From NCBI RefSeq assembly GCF_041260155.1, contig NC_091930.1, forward strand, positions 36,391,763 through 36,455,762: 64,000 nucleotides of DNA, given 5' to 3'. The notes beneath the pieces are model-generated. The model had not been told where the DNA came from. It searched no databases and worked only from the letters and a program-made list of their open reading frames with translations. Positions 27,530-40,195 of the stretch are shown here, in pieces. The position numbers and the translations under genes are program-made. Position 1 is the first letter of the stretch. Each line of letters starts with the position of its first letter. The DNA is from Ptychodera flava. Its lineage: Eukaryota > Hemichordata > Enteropneusta > Ptychoderidae.

Positions 27530-28140
27530 CATATTGCAACTTTAAGCACGCCGCTTTCCCCTCCCTTTACGTATTTTCCGGTGCCCACTGTCAAAAATGT
27601 TCTCCCCGCCCGCTGAAAGTAATGAAATTTCTTTCTTCCCCGCCCACAGTAAATATCAATATTTTCTCCCCGCCCGCTGATTAGTTTTGAAATCTGCCCG
27701 CCCGCTGAAAACTTCGCACGAACACCTTTTTGCACGAACAGCTTCGTTGGTGGCACCTGAATCTAACGGAGCTAATTTCTGTGTTGGTGCCACCAGCCAT
27801 ATGAGCACGGTGCATTCCAACCAAACTCGCGACTCAGAAACTGACGGGTCAGCCCTGGGGATGTCCGGGGTGACGTCGTCGAGCGAGGGAGCGAAATTAG
27901 ACCATTCGTCCTGTGTCCAAGTCAAACAAATGTCACAAGGTTGACTCCTTGTGCATTCTCGACAACAGAAACACAAATCATGTCCGTCCTGCAGTGAGAA
28001 CTGCTGCTTACAATCACACGTTCGATAGGGGAAAGCCATGACGAAAATCGGAACAAGTGATACAAAGAACAATAAAGAATTTTCAAGGAACACTGAAAAT
28101 AGGAACACTAGAAAATATAGACTGTACAACCACTCGGACG
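27530..28140 (-). mobile_element. Cys-rich retroelement fragment, possibly DIRS-like (fossil)
   Basis: The minus strand carries a Cys/His-rich stretch (DGHDLCFCCRECTRSQPC, then CLTW) that resembles the N-terminal Cys-rich part of DIRS-type ORF1 proteins. CCGCCCGCTGA-like units repeat downstream of it. It is a short isolated remnant, broken, without recombinase or reverse transcriptase nearby. The family is tentative. Confidence 0.35.
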
Positions 28141-28575
28141 TGAAATAAACGCCGGTGAAACAATACAGTACAGAGTGTCTAAGCTATACGGAACACGTGG
28201 CGTAATAGTTTATTTTCCATGGCGTATTAACCCTGCCCTTCACCTTGACCAAATGTTTGTGATGCGCTTCCACCTTTACTCTTCAAATCATAGCCTGTAT
28301 CAATCTCACTCAAGTCAATGTCATCGAAAATGTGAAGGTCATTCATCTTACAGACAGATGTTCACTGAATAACATCTCCGCGTTTCTTCAGATTCGTAAA
28401 GATTTCGGGGGGGAAAAAAGAAAAATGTGGAGTGGTCCAAATATGGGTCGGTCGGGCCCGTTGAACAGACATTTTTTTTTCTCGCCTAAGGGGCAATTTT
28501 CTTCCCTTTTGTGGAGACGGGCTCGTCAGCGCGACATGCCATGCCTCTCCCACCTGTCACACAGCTCTTCGATTT

Positions 28576-28822
28576 GCCTTTTTTTTTTTAAAAGATAAAT
28601 TTATTTCAACAAAGTCGAAAATGAAACAAATCTACAAAACTGTGAATGTGGCCAAATTACGATGAAATTTTTCTGGAAAAATACCCAAAACAAATCAGTC
28701 ATTTAACTAAAAGATCATCATATAAATGCATTCAGGATGCATTCTTCTCCTTCAAGTCTTACAAGGCTTGAAAACTTTGTCATAAAATCCTTAGCTTTGT
28801 TCATCCTTTTATAAGTGAAATA
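28576..28822 (-). mobile_element. LINE 3' end (same family as 53517-57992)
   Basis: A T-run (the poly(A) tail read from the other strand), then AGATAAATTTATTTCAAC and GCATTCAGGATGCATTCTTC, match 53525-53735 closely. This is a 5'-truncated insertion of about 250 bp, oriented on minus. It marks the right edge of the mobile-DNA nest upstream of reductase copy 2. Confidence 0.8.
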
Positions 28823-29030
28823 TTACGATTGCCCTTCTCTTCCAACAGTACCTATAGTGGGCGCCCTCTTCAGTGTCGACATAATATACGCGTACATGTC
28901 CATTATTTCAGGGCAACGGCCTGGAGGAGGGCCGTTTGAAGCATATATCAAGGAGAGAGGATGAAATCGATAATGGATTTGAAAATACTGCATTGAAAAT
29001 GGAGTTCATATAGAATTGATGCCACAGGGT
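28823..29030 (-). promoter_or_regulatory. Distal upstream block of reductase copy 2
   Basis: CCAACAGTACCTATAGTGGG and the following ~190 bp match 43930-44125 (copy 3), and the beginning matches 12675-12710 (copy 1). It is thus the continuation of the block ending at 17775. Confidence 0.5.
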
Positions 29031-29757
29031 AAACCCCCCCCCCCTCTCATACTATATAGTTTCAAAAAACAGACAATCTAAAGTTTAGTATTGTAGCAAT
29101 AGCTTCCTCGAAGGATGAAGGCGTGTATATTTGGGGTAAAACACCTCAATTTTAGTATTAATGATATAATTTATTCAAGTCAAAAACTTGATGCTATTTT
29201 CTGAAGTGTAATATTTCACTTGAAAAAAGGGTATATGTAGAAAAAAACGACTATTTTATTTTGCATTATCTATCCTCATTCTAAAGTGGCACGGATTGAA
29301 AGACCGACACTTAGCAAAATTAAAATTCCTCTTATTCAAATGTAAGAACTTTATTGCCAAACAAAATAGTCGTTTTCTTATATAGCATTTACAGAACATT
29401 ATATGAAATTTCAGAAAATGTGTCCGGGCCTGTACTGAGTTCATTTTTTTTAATCTTCTAATTTGGAGAAAGAGAAGCCAGGAAGTCGGGTGGTTTGCAT
29501 TCATTTGCATTGATTAACACTTCGTTATAACCCAACGTAGGACTGCTTGACATGCTAAAAGGTGAACCGAACAAAACACTTAAATCTTAGCATATCAAAA
29601 ATAAACGAATATTTGCAAAAATATGATTTTGTGTAGGGTGCAGCGCTAGCGCCCCGTTAAATCGTCGTTTATTAACACACAACTTAATAAAGATAACTGT
29701 GAAATTTATCACAATCCGTCGTACCGTTACGTACATATCACCAAATCAAATGTTTGG
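29031..29757. other. Duplicated flank without genes
   Basis: No gene is supported; open frames are short and unrecognised. A C9 run lies near 29035. Confidence 0.35.
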
Positions 29758-30095
29758 TTAAAGTATCTGTCTAGGGACAGATATTCAGACGCTCCAACTC
29801 TCACAACTGTCTTTTGATCTAGCACTTGTGGGAGTTAAAGCTGTCGGAGAAAGAAAACTTTTTGCCGTCTTTGTTTTTCGAAAATCGAAAATTTTCTTTT
29901 TCTAAATAGAATTAACACAGAGATGGCGGCCATTTTGATTTCCAAATATTATTAAATTTTAGCTTATATTTGTTTCTCTTGTACAAACATTTGCACGTCG
30001 GTCACTGCTCTAGATTCTGTGAGAGAAAAGTGGAAGTGACACTGAGAAAAGTTTGAGCCAAGTTTCTTTCATTTTCGAGGCGCATTTTACCTTAA
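29758..30095. mobile_element. TTAA-flanked MITE, copy a
   Basis: The ends TTAAAGTATCTGTC and CGAGGCGCATTTTACCTTAA are diverged terminal inverted repeats with TTAA at each edge. Internal landmarks such as GAAAGAAAACTTTTTGCCG and TTTGTTTCTCTTGTAC match copies at 46379 and 59875. Length is 338 bp. TTAA edges suggest mobilisation by a piggyBac- or Kolobok-type transposase. Confidence 0.75.
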
Positions 30096-33000
30096 AGCGC
30101 TGCGGATATACACTACGAAATCGGCGCAAAGTTCGATCAGTGAAATAAAGTGTCCGAAGTGTGGAACAGTCTATGTTGAAATAGAAATGTCTCTGCTCTT
30201 TCTTTATTTGGAAATTTAGATGAGGTTCCCACCTAAGTTCATCAGTTTTGGCCGGAAAAAGTCTATGTCATTTTGTTGTTGTAATCTTTATTTCTCCCTC
30301 ACATGATTAGTTTTGGAAGAGGGCGGGAAATCTAAAACGGTGTTAAAATTTTTGAATTTGCATTCCACGTTCGACAGTGGTATATACTTTTTCAGTCATT
30401 CATGTGTCTTATTCAGAGAAGACTCTTGGAAAACTTAGGATATTTTGAGATCGGTTTATTACGCATTCGCAGTTATTGAGGCTTTAAAATATTGTCTCAG
30501 CCGATATAGAATATCTGGTTGTCCCAGAGCTGAAATCTTAGACTGTTGTCAAAGTATCTTGTAAGAAAAAAATATATAAATTATATATAATACTAATTGT
30601 GGTGATGTGTTACACAAGAATATATCTCCTGACACGACAACTGAACAAAAACAAAATATGCTAAAATTATGCATCATTCGTCTATTTCACTGTTACACCA
30701 TGCATTCACCATCGTCATAATAGTCGTCATCATCATCATCATCATCATTATCCATCACTATCGCCACTATCATTGCTCAATGCTATCAATATTCATGCAC
30801 TGCTTATCATATGATGAGTAAAATGCCATACCGATTTACTGCTCACTGACCCAAATTGTGGTTTTCCCTCCTTTTCTAAGAATAACACCCGTTTTACATC
30901 TATATCGTTTAAATTGCTGACGCCATTCGAGTAAATATCTTGATCAAATAACGCTGTTATGATTGTAATATTCCCTCCATTAAACCAATATTCCCCTTTC
31001 CCCGGTAATTTAGCAAGTCTCTTGTTTTGTTTTTTATTTGTTGCTTTTGTCTTTCATCTTGTGAGTAGCAAAATCATGGTATTTTCGAGTTCCTGTCACT
31101 CGACTTTGTTTATGGCTTCTTTATTTATTAATTTTTTAATAGTTTTATTTGTCATAGTTAATTTGTTTACAGCATTGTTATAACCCTTTTATCAAATTGT
31201 TATAATTTGATTGGTTCATAGATAATTTATTCATTCGTGTATTTATTCATTTGGCAAAATGCTTGATATATATACACATATACTGATTCTGTACATGTGT
31301 CAAATACGTTAAGTATACACGTACGTACTTACTAATAAAATGCAAAACTACAGTGTACACTTAGTGTGCAAAGATCTGCATTACGTATACTCATGATCTG
31401 CATAGAAATACGCTACGCATATCAACGTATTGGAATGTTCCATATACAAAGATATACGTTGCGTATGCAATTAATATTGTGTTCCATATACGTCAATATA
31501 CATAAATATGCTAAGCGCATATCAAGCATTTTGTCCAGTGTTATCTATTTATCTATCAATCTATCTCTCTATCTATATATATTTTATTTATATATCTAAC
31601 TATTTATTTACCTATTGATTATATTGATTTTATTGATTTGGTTACTTATAGTTTTTTCTGTAGTTTTTTGCTTATAATTTCATTCGTTTATAGATTATTT
31701 GATTATCTGGTACGTCAATTAAGGGAGGGGTCGTCGAAAATGTGCTGATGTAGACTATATCCAGTGTACGTTAGCGATTTGATGTTGCAGTCATGTTGAC
31801 GTAATGCATGTAGACATCGTGCATGAAATCTATTGGTTGTAAATAAGAAAGTTGCACCGGCGCAGAGGCGACGACCTCCACCCTCGGCAACTTTTGACAT
31901 TATTTTCATGATTTTATATTTAGATTAAAGTTAGTTCATAGACGTGTTCTTACTCAGAGACGTTTACTCAAGTATAATTATCCACTGAGTGGGACTGCAT
32001 GCATTTATGGGAGGTTTCAGTAAGACAAATGATAAACGGGTGCCGCACCCTCTCCATACAACTACATGATAAACAACGTAAATGGTGCATGTACACATTT
32101 AAATCTTTACAAATACAACATGGTGCGACCCATTGAAAGGACGGGAAAGGGATTCACTCCACCGAAAATTCTCCGTTTTTCTGCAAAATTTTGAAAATGG
32201 CGGGAATTGAAAATCAATAATACTGTTAAATTTTTTGCCTATTCTGCCACAAGGAAATGAAGTTCAGGCATAGTTGATGACTGTGTCGTTCAATTTATAG
32301 ATTGCAATGAATATCTGAGGAAGTTCGAGGTACCTTGAAGTTGGACAAATTTGGCAGAGTTACAGGTCGTGGGCCTCTATGGTAAAACATCTAGTATCAA
32401 TTTGCGGGGTACACTGTAAACAGTATTGTTTGTGTACACTGCTGATTGCAATTGTACTCATCTGCCTCAGTCGAAAGAGCAATTTTCCTGCATCCACCCT
32501 TTCGATGATTTTTATCAAACATTTTGCTAATACATAGGAATTTCTTTTGTACGATCTATATCGAATGAAAATTACAGAGGTGTTTTTAATACCTCTGCTC
32601 AAATCAAGCAATGAATCTCCTTGGAGATTCTTCAGATTGCTTACCAGATATTGATACATATGTTACTGGTTTGATAAAAACTTTCTAATTAGCAGGGGAA
32701 ACATGACATGAAGTGTGTAGAGTCTGGATTTAAACAACGTTATTAACCTGGTTGGTTCGACAACAAACGGTGTTTGTGTATAGTAAGTTAAAAGAATTGA
32801 GATAAAGCAAATACACGCATGTCATGGTTTCAATGAACTACATTTCAGTACCGTAACATTTCAGGAAACGTGCTGTAAATTATTGTGCAAATTATCTGGA
32901 AAATGGATGTATATACAAGTGACAGCATGCAATTTTATTTCTCATTACCTGGACAGTAAGAATTACCTCTGGCTATTATGATGAATTCTACAATGACTAA

Positions 33001-33600
33001 TTTTCGAAAGTAGAAGGTATTTTTATCTAAATCATTGGTTTGTCCTCTAAAATATCCGAAACCCAAATACGTGTGCGACTGTTTATTTTAGTCCGTGATG
33101 ACACTACTGTACTGGCAGTACTAGTCATAAAGAAAATGTTTAAAAACAAACATATAGCTCTGAATTTATTTCAGCCGACTAAAACAGCAAAGTGAAATAC
33201 AGCCCGATGCGGGGTTTTCTTTCAATTATGAAAAGCGAGGATCCTCTTATTAAAGCTCCAGTTTGACTTCTGATGACTTGAATTTTTCTATAACATTTGC
33301 AAAGCTAACTTACAATTTAATAACTTACAATACCTGAATTACCTACAATTTCTCTCATAATGGAAACCTAATCGGTATATCTATATCCCTTAACCTATAT
33401 AATTTCAATAGTAATCCTTCAATGCTAGCGCAAACCATTGTCGAAAGAGTGATAGGTTGTTCGCACAAAAAGAGACCACCCGCATGGAATGTCTGTACAT
33501 ATGTCCACCTGACCTATTAAAGGCATGTGTCAAGGCAAAGGTATAAGTGGACAAGGAGAGTACAATAATACAAGAACACACTTAACTAAATAAAAACTAA
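30096..33600. other. Duplicated flank between reductase copies 2 and 3
   Basis: No gene is supported. Short blocks match the region after copy 3's upstream DNA: GAAATGTCTCTGCTCTT at 30188 and 44440, and TTCATAGATAATTTATT at 31215 and 44510. Sequence from about 33260 to 33560 matches 46080-46360. Between 31340 and 31520 several near-palindromic ATACGTA/ACGTAT motifs occur, and a short TATC/TCTA repeat lies at 31545-31600. Confidence 0.45.
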
Positions 33601-33619
33601 AGCAATGACGATTACACAT

Positions 33620-33800
<181 letters not shown>

Positions 33801-33889
33801 TAATCTATATATGATATATCCCTCTTTCATATATATATATATATATATATATAAGTGTAGTGTTAACGGGAACTAAGGCAGTTTCAAGG

Positions 33890-33954
33890 TAGGCGTTGTA
33901 TTACTGGTCAGTTTCGTGTAGGTAGAACCTACACTCATCAGATACCGTAGCCTA
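33890..33954 (-). ncRNA. Hammerhead ribozyme, left arm
   Basis: This is the exact inverse of 34406-34470; read on the minus strand it has the same stem I, CUGAUGA core, stem II hairpin, GAAA, short stem III and GUA cleavage triplet. See the right-arm entry for base pairing. Confidence 0.8.
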
Positions 33955-34405
33955 TTGAACAAGAACGCAGTGCTCAACAGAAATTATGCGTTGTACTGGA
34001 CTGAATATGCAAATGAGCCTGAAGTTGAATGGCAGTGGAAAAAAGAATGGGGAGTGACAGATGGTGATGATTGGTCTGTCTCATGAATAACAGTCAGGTA
34101 ACAAAATTCTTGAGGAGAAATTTGCTGGAGTGGCGACATGTGTTAACGAGTTCATTGCGTTTGTTAAGGGTGGCCAATTGGGGTTTGCATATTATAAAGT
34201 ATTTCTCCCAAAGACATAATTGCATCTGTTGCTGATGGGGCTGTAGGGTTTGGCTTGTTTGAGGATTTTCCATGTGATGTTGTAATTGATGTTTTTTTCC
34301 TTTAATGTCCATATGTATTTACTGAGTTCTGTGCTATACTTTTTGGCTGGGTTTTGAAGGATGCTACAACGCATAATTTCTGTTGAGCACTGCGTTCTTG
34401 TTCAA

Positions 34406-34470
34406 TAGGCTACGGTATCTGATGAGTGTAGGTTCTACCTACACGAAACTGACCAGTAATACAACGCCTA
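34406..34470 (+). ncRNA. Hammerhead ribozyme, right arm (type I)
   Basis: Stem I forms UAGGC/GCCUA (34406-34410 and 34466-34470) plus GUAU/AUAC (34415-34418 and 34459-34462) across an internal loop. The core is CUGAUGA (34419-34425). Stem II is GUGUAGG/CCUACAC (34426-34432 and 34438-34444) with a UUCUA loop. GAAA (34445-34448) follows, then a 3-bp stem III CUG/CAG with a two-base loop, then UA. Cleavage is predicted after A34458. All conserved core bases are present. Its place in a Penelope-like arm fits the known use of such ribozymes in these elements. Confidence 0.85.
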
Positions 34471-34566
34471 CCTTGAAACTGCCTTAGTTCCCGTTAACAC
34501 TACACTAATTTTGCTCTGGATTCGCACCATCGAGCACTCTGCCAGCAATACTTGCAATGAACTTTC

Positions 34567-34567
<1 letters not shown>

Positions 34568-34603
<36 letters not shown>

Positions 34604-34714
34604 ATATATATTAATATATATATATATATATATTATGAACAAAGTTTTTAACTTCGTTATGAAATAAGGAAGACCCTTCTCTTCTGACAACATACTCAAG
34701 TATATATGTGTGTG

Positions 34715-34780
<66 letters not shown>

Positions 34781-34785
34781 CGATA
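34568..34785. repeat. (TA)n microsatellites
   Basis: Two TA-rich blocks (34568-34634 and 34718-34785) separated by unique sequence. Confidence 0.95.
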
Positions 34786-34998
34786 TCATATTACAATATA
34801 TTATATCATGCCTGTATATTGCTGGTGCAATGACAGCGAACTGATTGGTCGAGACGCGAAAAGAACTGTCGTATATTGGCGATATACCACAGCTGGCATA
34901 CGCGCGAGCTCTATTTTTTGAGCAAAAATCATTTTTTGATGTACAACGCCAGAATTTCAATATACTGTTATGATATAATAGCAATATGAATAATTCAT

Positions 34999-35415
34999 TA
35001 TTATATTATATTATATTATATTATATTATATTATATTATATTATATTATATTATATTATATTATATTATATTATATTATATTATATTATATCATATCATA
35101 TCATATCATATTATATTATATTATATTATATTATATTATATTATATTATATTATATTATATTATATTATATTATATTATATTATATTATATTATATTATA
35201 TTATTTTATATTATATTATATTATATTATATTATATTATATTATATTATATTATATTATATTATATTATATTATATTATATTATATTACATTATATTATA
35301 TTATATTATATTATATTATATTATATATATTATATTATATTATATTATATTATATATATTATATTATATTATATTATATTATATTATATTATATTATATT
35401 ATATTATATTATATA
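34999..35415. repeat. (TATAT)n-type pentanucleotide satellite
   Basis: About 410 bp of TTATA units with a few variant units (TCATA near 35090-35110). The long frame through it is an artefact. A (TA)n block lies in the same relative place next to copy 4 (46759). Confidence 0.98.
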
Positions 35416-35546
35416 TGCATTCTAACTTTAAAACGATAAGTTCACTGATGAAGCTCATGACAAAATGACATACAGTGATAATGTCAGGTCGAATATCTGA
35501 AACTTTATGGAACAGTCACGTGTTCACTATTTCCTCCTTTGATATC

Positions 35547-36354
35547 TCACTTGCCACTATCGTAATACTCAACATGGCTACCACTTTTGTAGTTATCTTC
35601 TTCTAGTAACTTTGCCAGGTCTTTGCACGTTGATTCCACCGTTAAAATACTCCCGGTTTCTCTCATGTCAGTGTGCTTTTTCCTGGTTAGTGGGTCAACA
35701 ATATTTTCCGTCCACTCCGAGTAAATGTCCGTGTCTACGGCGCCGGGTGCGTAATTCAACACGCGAACATCTTGCTCTTCGAGGGTCACGACTCCGAACA
35801 GCATATCTCTAGCGGCTTTCGCCGTGGCATATGCTGACACATAGGGCTGCGGCTTACATGCGTACGTCGAGGATACGTTGACGACCGTACGTCTGAGGCC
35901 TGAACTTGAATTTTGAGGTCAAGGTGATCACTGAGGTGATGTTGAAACCAAAATACTCCTGCAGCTCATTAGGATCATCGAAGTCGCAAACTTTTTTCGT
36001 GATGTCACCAAGTGACCCTGCATTGTGAAACAGCATAGCATGTGAGAACGTTCCAGATGGTGGAATGTCAGAGAACAGGTCGTGGAGGGTTGTCGATAGG
36101 GCAGCTATGTTACCCATATCACCTGTAACAGTGCGCACCTCGGTTCCACTTCCACGCCGAGCAGCGACTAGACTCTTGGTCCCCTGTAGTCCTGCTTCAG
36201 ACCGGGCCGTCAATACAAAGAGCGAATTGTCTCCCACCTTCTCTGCGAGCTGTAGAGCAATACCACGGCCTATACCCCGACTGGCCCCGGTAATCAGACA
36301 GAAACACGGTAACCCAAACACTGGCACTGCGTACGAGTTGTGGGTATCAACCAT
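35547..36354 (-). pseudogene. Sepiapterin reductase-like copy 3, frameshifted by a deletion
   Basis: The N-terminal part (36354 down to about 35925) reads TGASRGIG, HNAGSLGD and NITSVITLTSKF. Then 17 bp, compared with copy 4, are missing near 35905-35915 (the segment coding MQMFSKKSGL), shifting the frame. The C-terminal part (35840 down to 35547) keeps YATAKAARDMLF, with the catalytic Tyr and Lys, and ends SGSHVEYYDSGK. The shared start Met is Val (AVPVFG), so the only upstream Met is at 36352-36354. From about 35760 to 35904 the sequence is essentially identical to copy 4, pointing to recent duplication or conversion. Confidence 0.87.
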
Positions 36355-36524
36355 GGCTCAGTTTAAGGATAGAATAGAGCAAAAATGTGGGAAAGTTTGC
36401 GTTCTTCGAAAATGGTGTCGATTATCAGCGCTATAGTGTGAGTCGTTCTCTTCACCCTTTAGCGTCGTTGTGCTGAATGGGGTGTTAACATTTTTAATAG
36501 ACATAACAAAGTTTAATGTACCAT

Positions 36525-39500
36525 CACAGGTCCAGTAGGCAAAATTTGTGATGATTTTTTCCTATTATTATCATAAAAAATAATTATGAATATTAATAAT
36601 TATTAATATGAATGTTACAGAATATTAAAACTTTTTTACACACAATGTCGTCTAGTTTGTGTAGATGCCATCTGGAAACTCCATTGTTTTGATAATTATG
36701 ATTATGAATAAATTATGATTATGATTAATAAAGTCATATTTTACACATTGTAATGTGCTTATGTGAACAACCCTCTGGAAACCCTCATAAAGTTTCACAA
36801 TCTATGCCAAAATATACAAGTGACACCATCGCCCAGGTTTAGTCTACGGCGAGAGTTACCATTGCCCAGGTTCAGTCTACGGCGAGAGTTACTACACAGT
36901 GTATATAATGAGAAGGTAGCCAGCTCCACTCGACAGTAAACTGACATACCCATGAATTACCTCCGTTTTCTTCACTTCTGCATGTTGACTCTCAAAATTT
37001 CTCCCGGTGTTGGCAAGTCCATAAATCAGCCATCAAATCTACCTAGTTTTGGCCACTTAGACGGAAAATTTGTGAAGTTTGAGGCTGCGAGAAGGTATAT
37101 ATCGCCAATGAAATGATGCTGCCTTAGCGGAATCGACAGCATCCGGGATCTTTTAGGGCCGTTTGCGAAATTTGAATGTAGCCGCCAAGCGGGCCGAGGG
37201 CGGAGCCATGATTTAACGTTATTAGATATGCTGACATAATTGATCGTACGGCCAATGAACGCTCGTGACCTTTTTTACACATGAAAGTTACACTTACACT
37301 GTACGATTACTTCATGGTCTGTCCATGGATGTAAAAAATAGACATCCATGGTCTGTCCAAGGATGGAGGTGTCTCAAGTCAACGGTCCAAGCTATGTATG
37401 TGTGATTACAAACGGATGACGGGTTGCAGATGCGTTTGTTTATGATAGATACCCGTTTGACATTGTGAAAATATGTCAAGTTCAGCGCGACTTGGCGAGG
37501 AGACCTCAAAACAGCGTACGTACGTACAAACACGCAGTCACCTTCCAATTGAACTTGTGATTTTCAGAGATTTACAATGAAAATACAGGCAGCGTTGACT
37601 GTCGTCTATTTTGCTGCCCAACAAAATATTAAAAACACAGTCACGGACGTGTTTTACAGACAAAGCACAGACAATGTACCTTGAAATCGATATCTTTTTT
37701 GAAAAGGCGTTACGAGGACCTGTTACTTTTTTATGAATATGTTAGACAAATATATTCATGTCTTGCAAAAATACTGAGAAAAAGTAAAATTTTAATAATA
37801 TTATCAATAGTTTTATTACAGAGCTTCCGTTAACGCAAAATCCTGCGTATTTCAAGCATGTTATTACTTTGAAGTACGCAAAGTAAAATGACGTCTGCGT
37901 AATCCGATACGCATTAAAAAGCGCAGTCTCTGTAACAAAGACATGAGCACACGTAGTTTCCCTTCAATGTGAAGTTTATCCAGGACTAAAAATAAATTGT
38001 TTGCTGATAAAAATGTTCATAATTTAGCAATATTTTGTCCTACATCCTGTCAATCACGTTTTCCTTCAAGTCTGTACCAATAAAAATGTAACAAGTTCAA
38101 TAGAGTTCGTCGTTATTGCAAAAAAAAATGTTTTTTTTTCCGCTGCGCCCAATGCATACTTGTAAACCCTGAAGATCTCCTATTCGAATATCAAGTTTAA
38201 GTTAATGCTACGCAAACTTAAAAATAATAGTTTTATGCCGGTCTGCAAACTTATTCCAGATTATTGCAAAATTGGCCATAATTGCAGCCGTGATTCCAGT
38301 CTCATCTGTCCTGTGTGAGCGCGTGGGTTCAGTACCCAAAACAGGATTACAAAATCGAAACGTAGCTGTCTAAGTGACTATGCCTGATCTAAATGATCTG
38401 ATGGTGATAACCATGGAAGGCCCGAGCCTAAGTGAATTTGACTTCAGAGCAGCGATGATAGGTCAAGCAGCGAAGGCAATAGTGGGAAGTTGTAGTCTAA
38501 ATAATTAGGCCTAGTAAGAAATGAAAATCGTCGACAGAAAATAGAACAGAACAAATTGTGAAACTAATATCAAAGAAAAAACATTGTCACTGATGTTGTT
38601 TATTGAACACTTTATTCATTGACTTTTGAACCGGTTTTCGATATCGCGTAGACAGCTGTTATATATAGGTACGTACTTACATGTAGTCATGTTGTACGCA
38701 TTTTTGGTACATTTTACGCAAATAGAAAAACAATTTGCGGACAGCCTTACGCAGATTTGGAAATCCTAACCGAAGCTCTGCAGTTTTATCACACTCAGAA
38801 ACTGAAGCGAGGACTTTCTGTCTTCGGGAAAAAACAATTGACGCTACATACGGATGCAGCAGGGTCTATGGAAAAAACACTAAAATTTTGAAACGAGAAC
38901 GGGCAAGAAAATGTCAGCACGTTTGTAAGCCTGGAAGTGTTAGTCGTGTTCCTTGCTATTCAAGGTATTTGTGGGTACGATGTGCACATGGCGGAGGTTC
39001 TTCGGGAATAGGTGGATACCGTGGAAACCTAGCTGTGATATCGCAGCGGCGAACGTGCGGAGGAGGGGCAGAGGAGTCGGTCACAGTTGATGACGGTGTG
39101 CTCACTATCGTCGGAAGTTCATCTGGACGTTTGTAATGGACGTACGTGATGACGGTGTCATCAAATAATATGGATAAGGTGTATATATTAAAATGCTGGC
39201 AAACACGATCGCAGCAATCTATATTGAGCTGCCTGCTGCGGTGTTTGTTCAGTTGATGCTGTCCCCGTTTCGCTGAAGCTACCACCTCCATTGATCGCAT
39301 ACCCAGTAAGCTGCTTTGGAGCAACCTTACGACTGCTATAAAGTTCGAAAAATACACCGTCCGACTAGAGAAATGAAACTCATTCCACGTTTTGATGTTG
39401 ATCAGACACATGTACATTCGGGTCAACTGATGAGAGGTCTAATCAAAGGTCACGAGCGTTCATTGGCCGTACGATCAATTATGTCAGCATATCTAATAAC

Positions 39501-40195
39501 GTTAAATCATGGCTCCGCCCTCGGCCCCGCTTGGCGGCTACATTCAAATTTCGCAAACGGCCCTAAAAGATCCCGGATGCTGTCGATTCCGCTAAGGCAG
39601 CATCATTTCATTGGCGATATATACCTTCTCGCAGCCTCAAACTTCACAAATTTTCCGTCTAAGTGGCCAAGACTAGGTAGATTTGATGGCTGATTTATGG
39701 ACTTGCCAACACCGGGAGAAATTTTGAGAATCAACATGCAGAAGTGAAGAAAACGGAGGTAATTCATGGGTATGTCAGTTTACTGTCGAGTGGAGCTGGC
39801 TACCTTCTCATTATATACACTGTGTAGTAACTCTCGCCGTAGACTGAACCTGGGGAATGGTAACTCTCGCCGTAGACTAAACCTGGGCGATGGTGTCACT
39901 TGTATATTTTGGCATAGATTGTGAAACTTTATGAGGGTTTCCAGAGGGTTGTTCACATAAGCACATTACAATGTGTAAAATATGACTTTATTAATCATAA
40001 TCATAATTTATTCATAATCATAATTATCAAAACAATGGAGTTTCCAGATGGAATCTACACAAACTAGACGACATTGTGTGTAAAAAAGTTTTAATATTCT
40101 GTAACATTCATATTAATAATTTATTAATATTCATAATTATTTTTTATGATAATAATAGGAAAAAATCATCACAAATTATGCCTACTGGACCTGTG
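36525..40195. mobile_element. DNA element with ~750-bp terminal inverted repeats
   Basis: The ends begin CACAGGTCCAGTAGGC. The left arm is about 36525-37275 and the right about 39440-40195; they match almost perfectly inverted, including an internal doubled motif CAGTCTACGGCGAGAG. A 7-bp direct repeat, GTACCAT, lies at 36518-36524 and 40196-40202. The interior holds a nested hAT-like MITE and an unassigned open frame (38956-39426, minus, 156 aa, Pro-rich end). No transposase motif was recognised, so the superfamily is open: long arms with a 7-8-bp duplication fit Mutator-, hAT- or P-related elements. Confidence 0.85.
37817..38782. mobile_element. hAT-like MITE nested in the long-TIR element
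   Basis: Ends TACAGAGCTTC and GAAGCTCTGCA are inverted with one mismatch, flanked by GTTTTAT at 37810-37816 and 38783-38789 (a 7-8-bp duplication). Subterminal TGCGTA/TACGCA motifs recur on both sides (for example 37843, 37875, 37897, 38695, 38753), typical of hAT transposase sites. At 966 bp without a transposase it is non-autonomous. It is younger than its host element, since it interrupts it. Confidence 0.75.

Larger units (their letters stand above)
33854..34506 (-). mobile_element. Penelope-like retroelement remnant with inverted hammerhead-bearing arms
   Basis: Identical inverted arms of 142 bp (33854-33995 and 34365-34506) enclose about 370 bp. The minus-strand spacer carries the C-terminal part found after the GIY-YIG nuclease in Penelope-like elements: TELSKYIW, then a CxxC region and LNKRNEL...CRH. 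The reading is broken and only the 3' end of the element is present. Each arm holds a hammerhead ribozyme in pseudo-LTR fashion. The arms being head-to-head fits the inverted tandem insertions known in this class. The near-identity of the arms suggests a fairly young duplication. Confidence 0.7.

Noticed and set aside
27208-28598. Short plus-strand frames around the Cys-rich fragment
   Set aside because: No recognisable content; they are antisense to, or beside, the mobile-element remnant.
34986-35468. 160-codon frame repeating Ile-Leu-Tyr-Tyr-Ile
   Set aside because: Translation of the TTATA satellite.
38735-39136. Plus-strand 133-codon frame
   Set aside because: It starts inside the hAT-like MITE and runs out of it into the host element, so it cannot be an ancestral gene.
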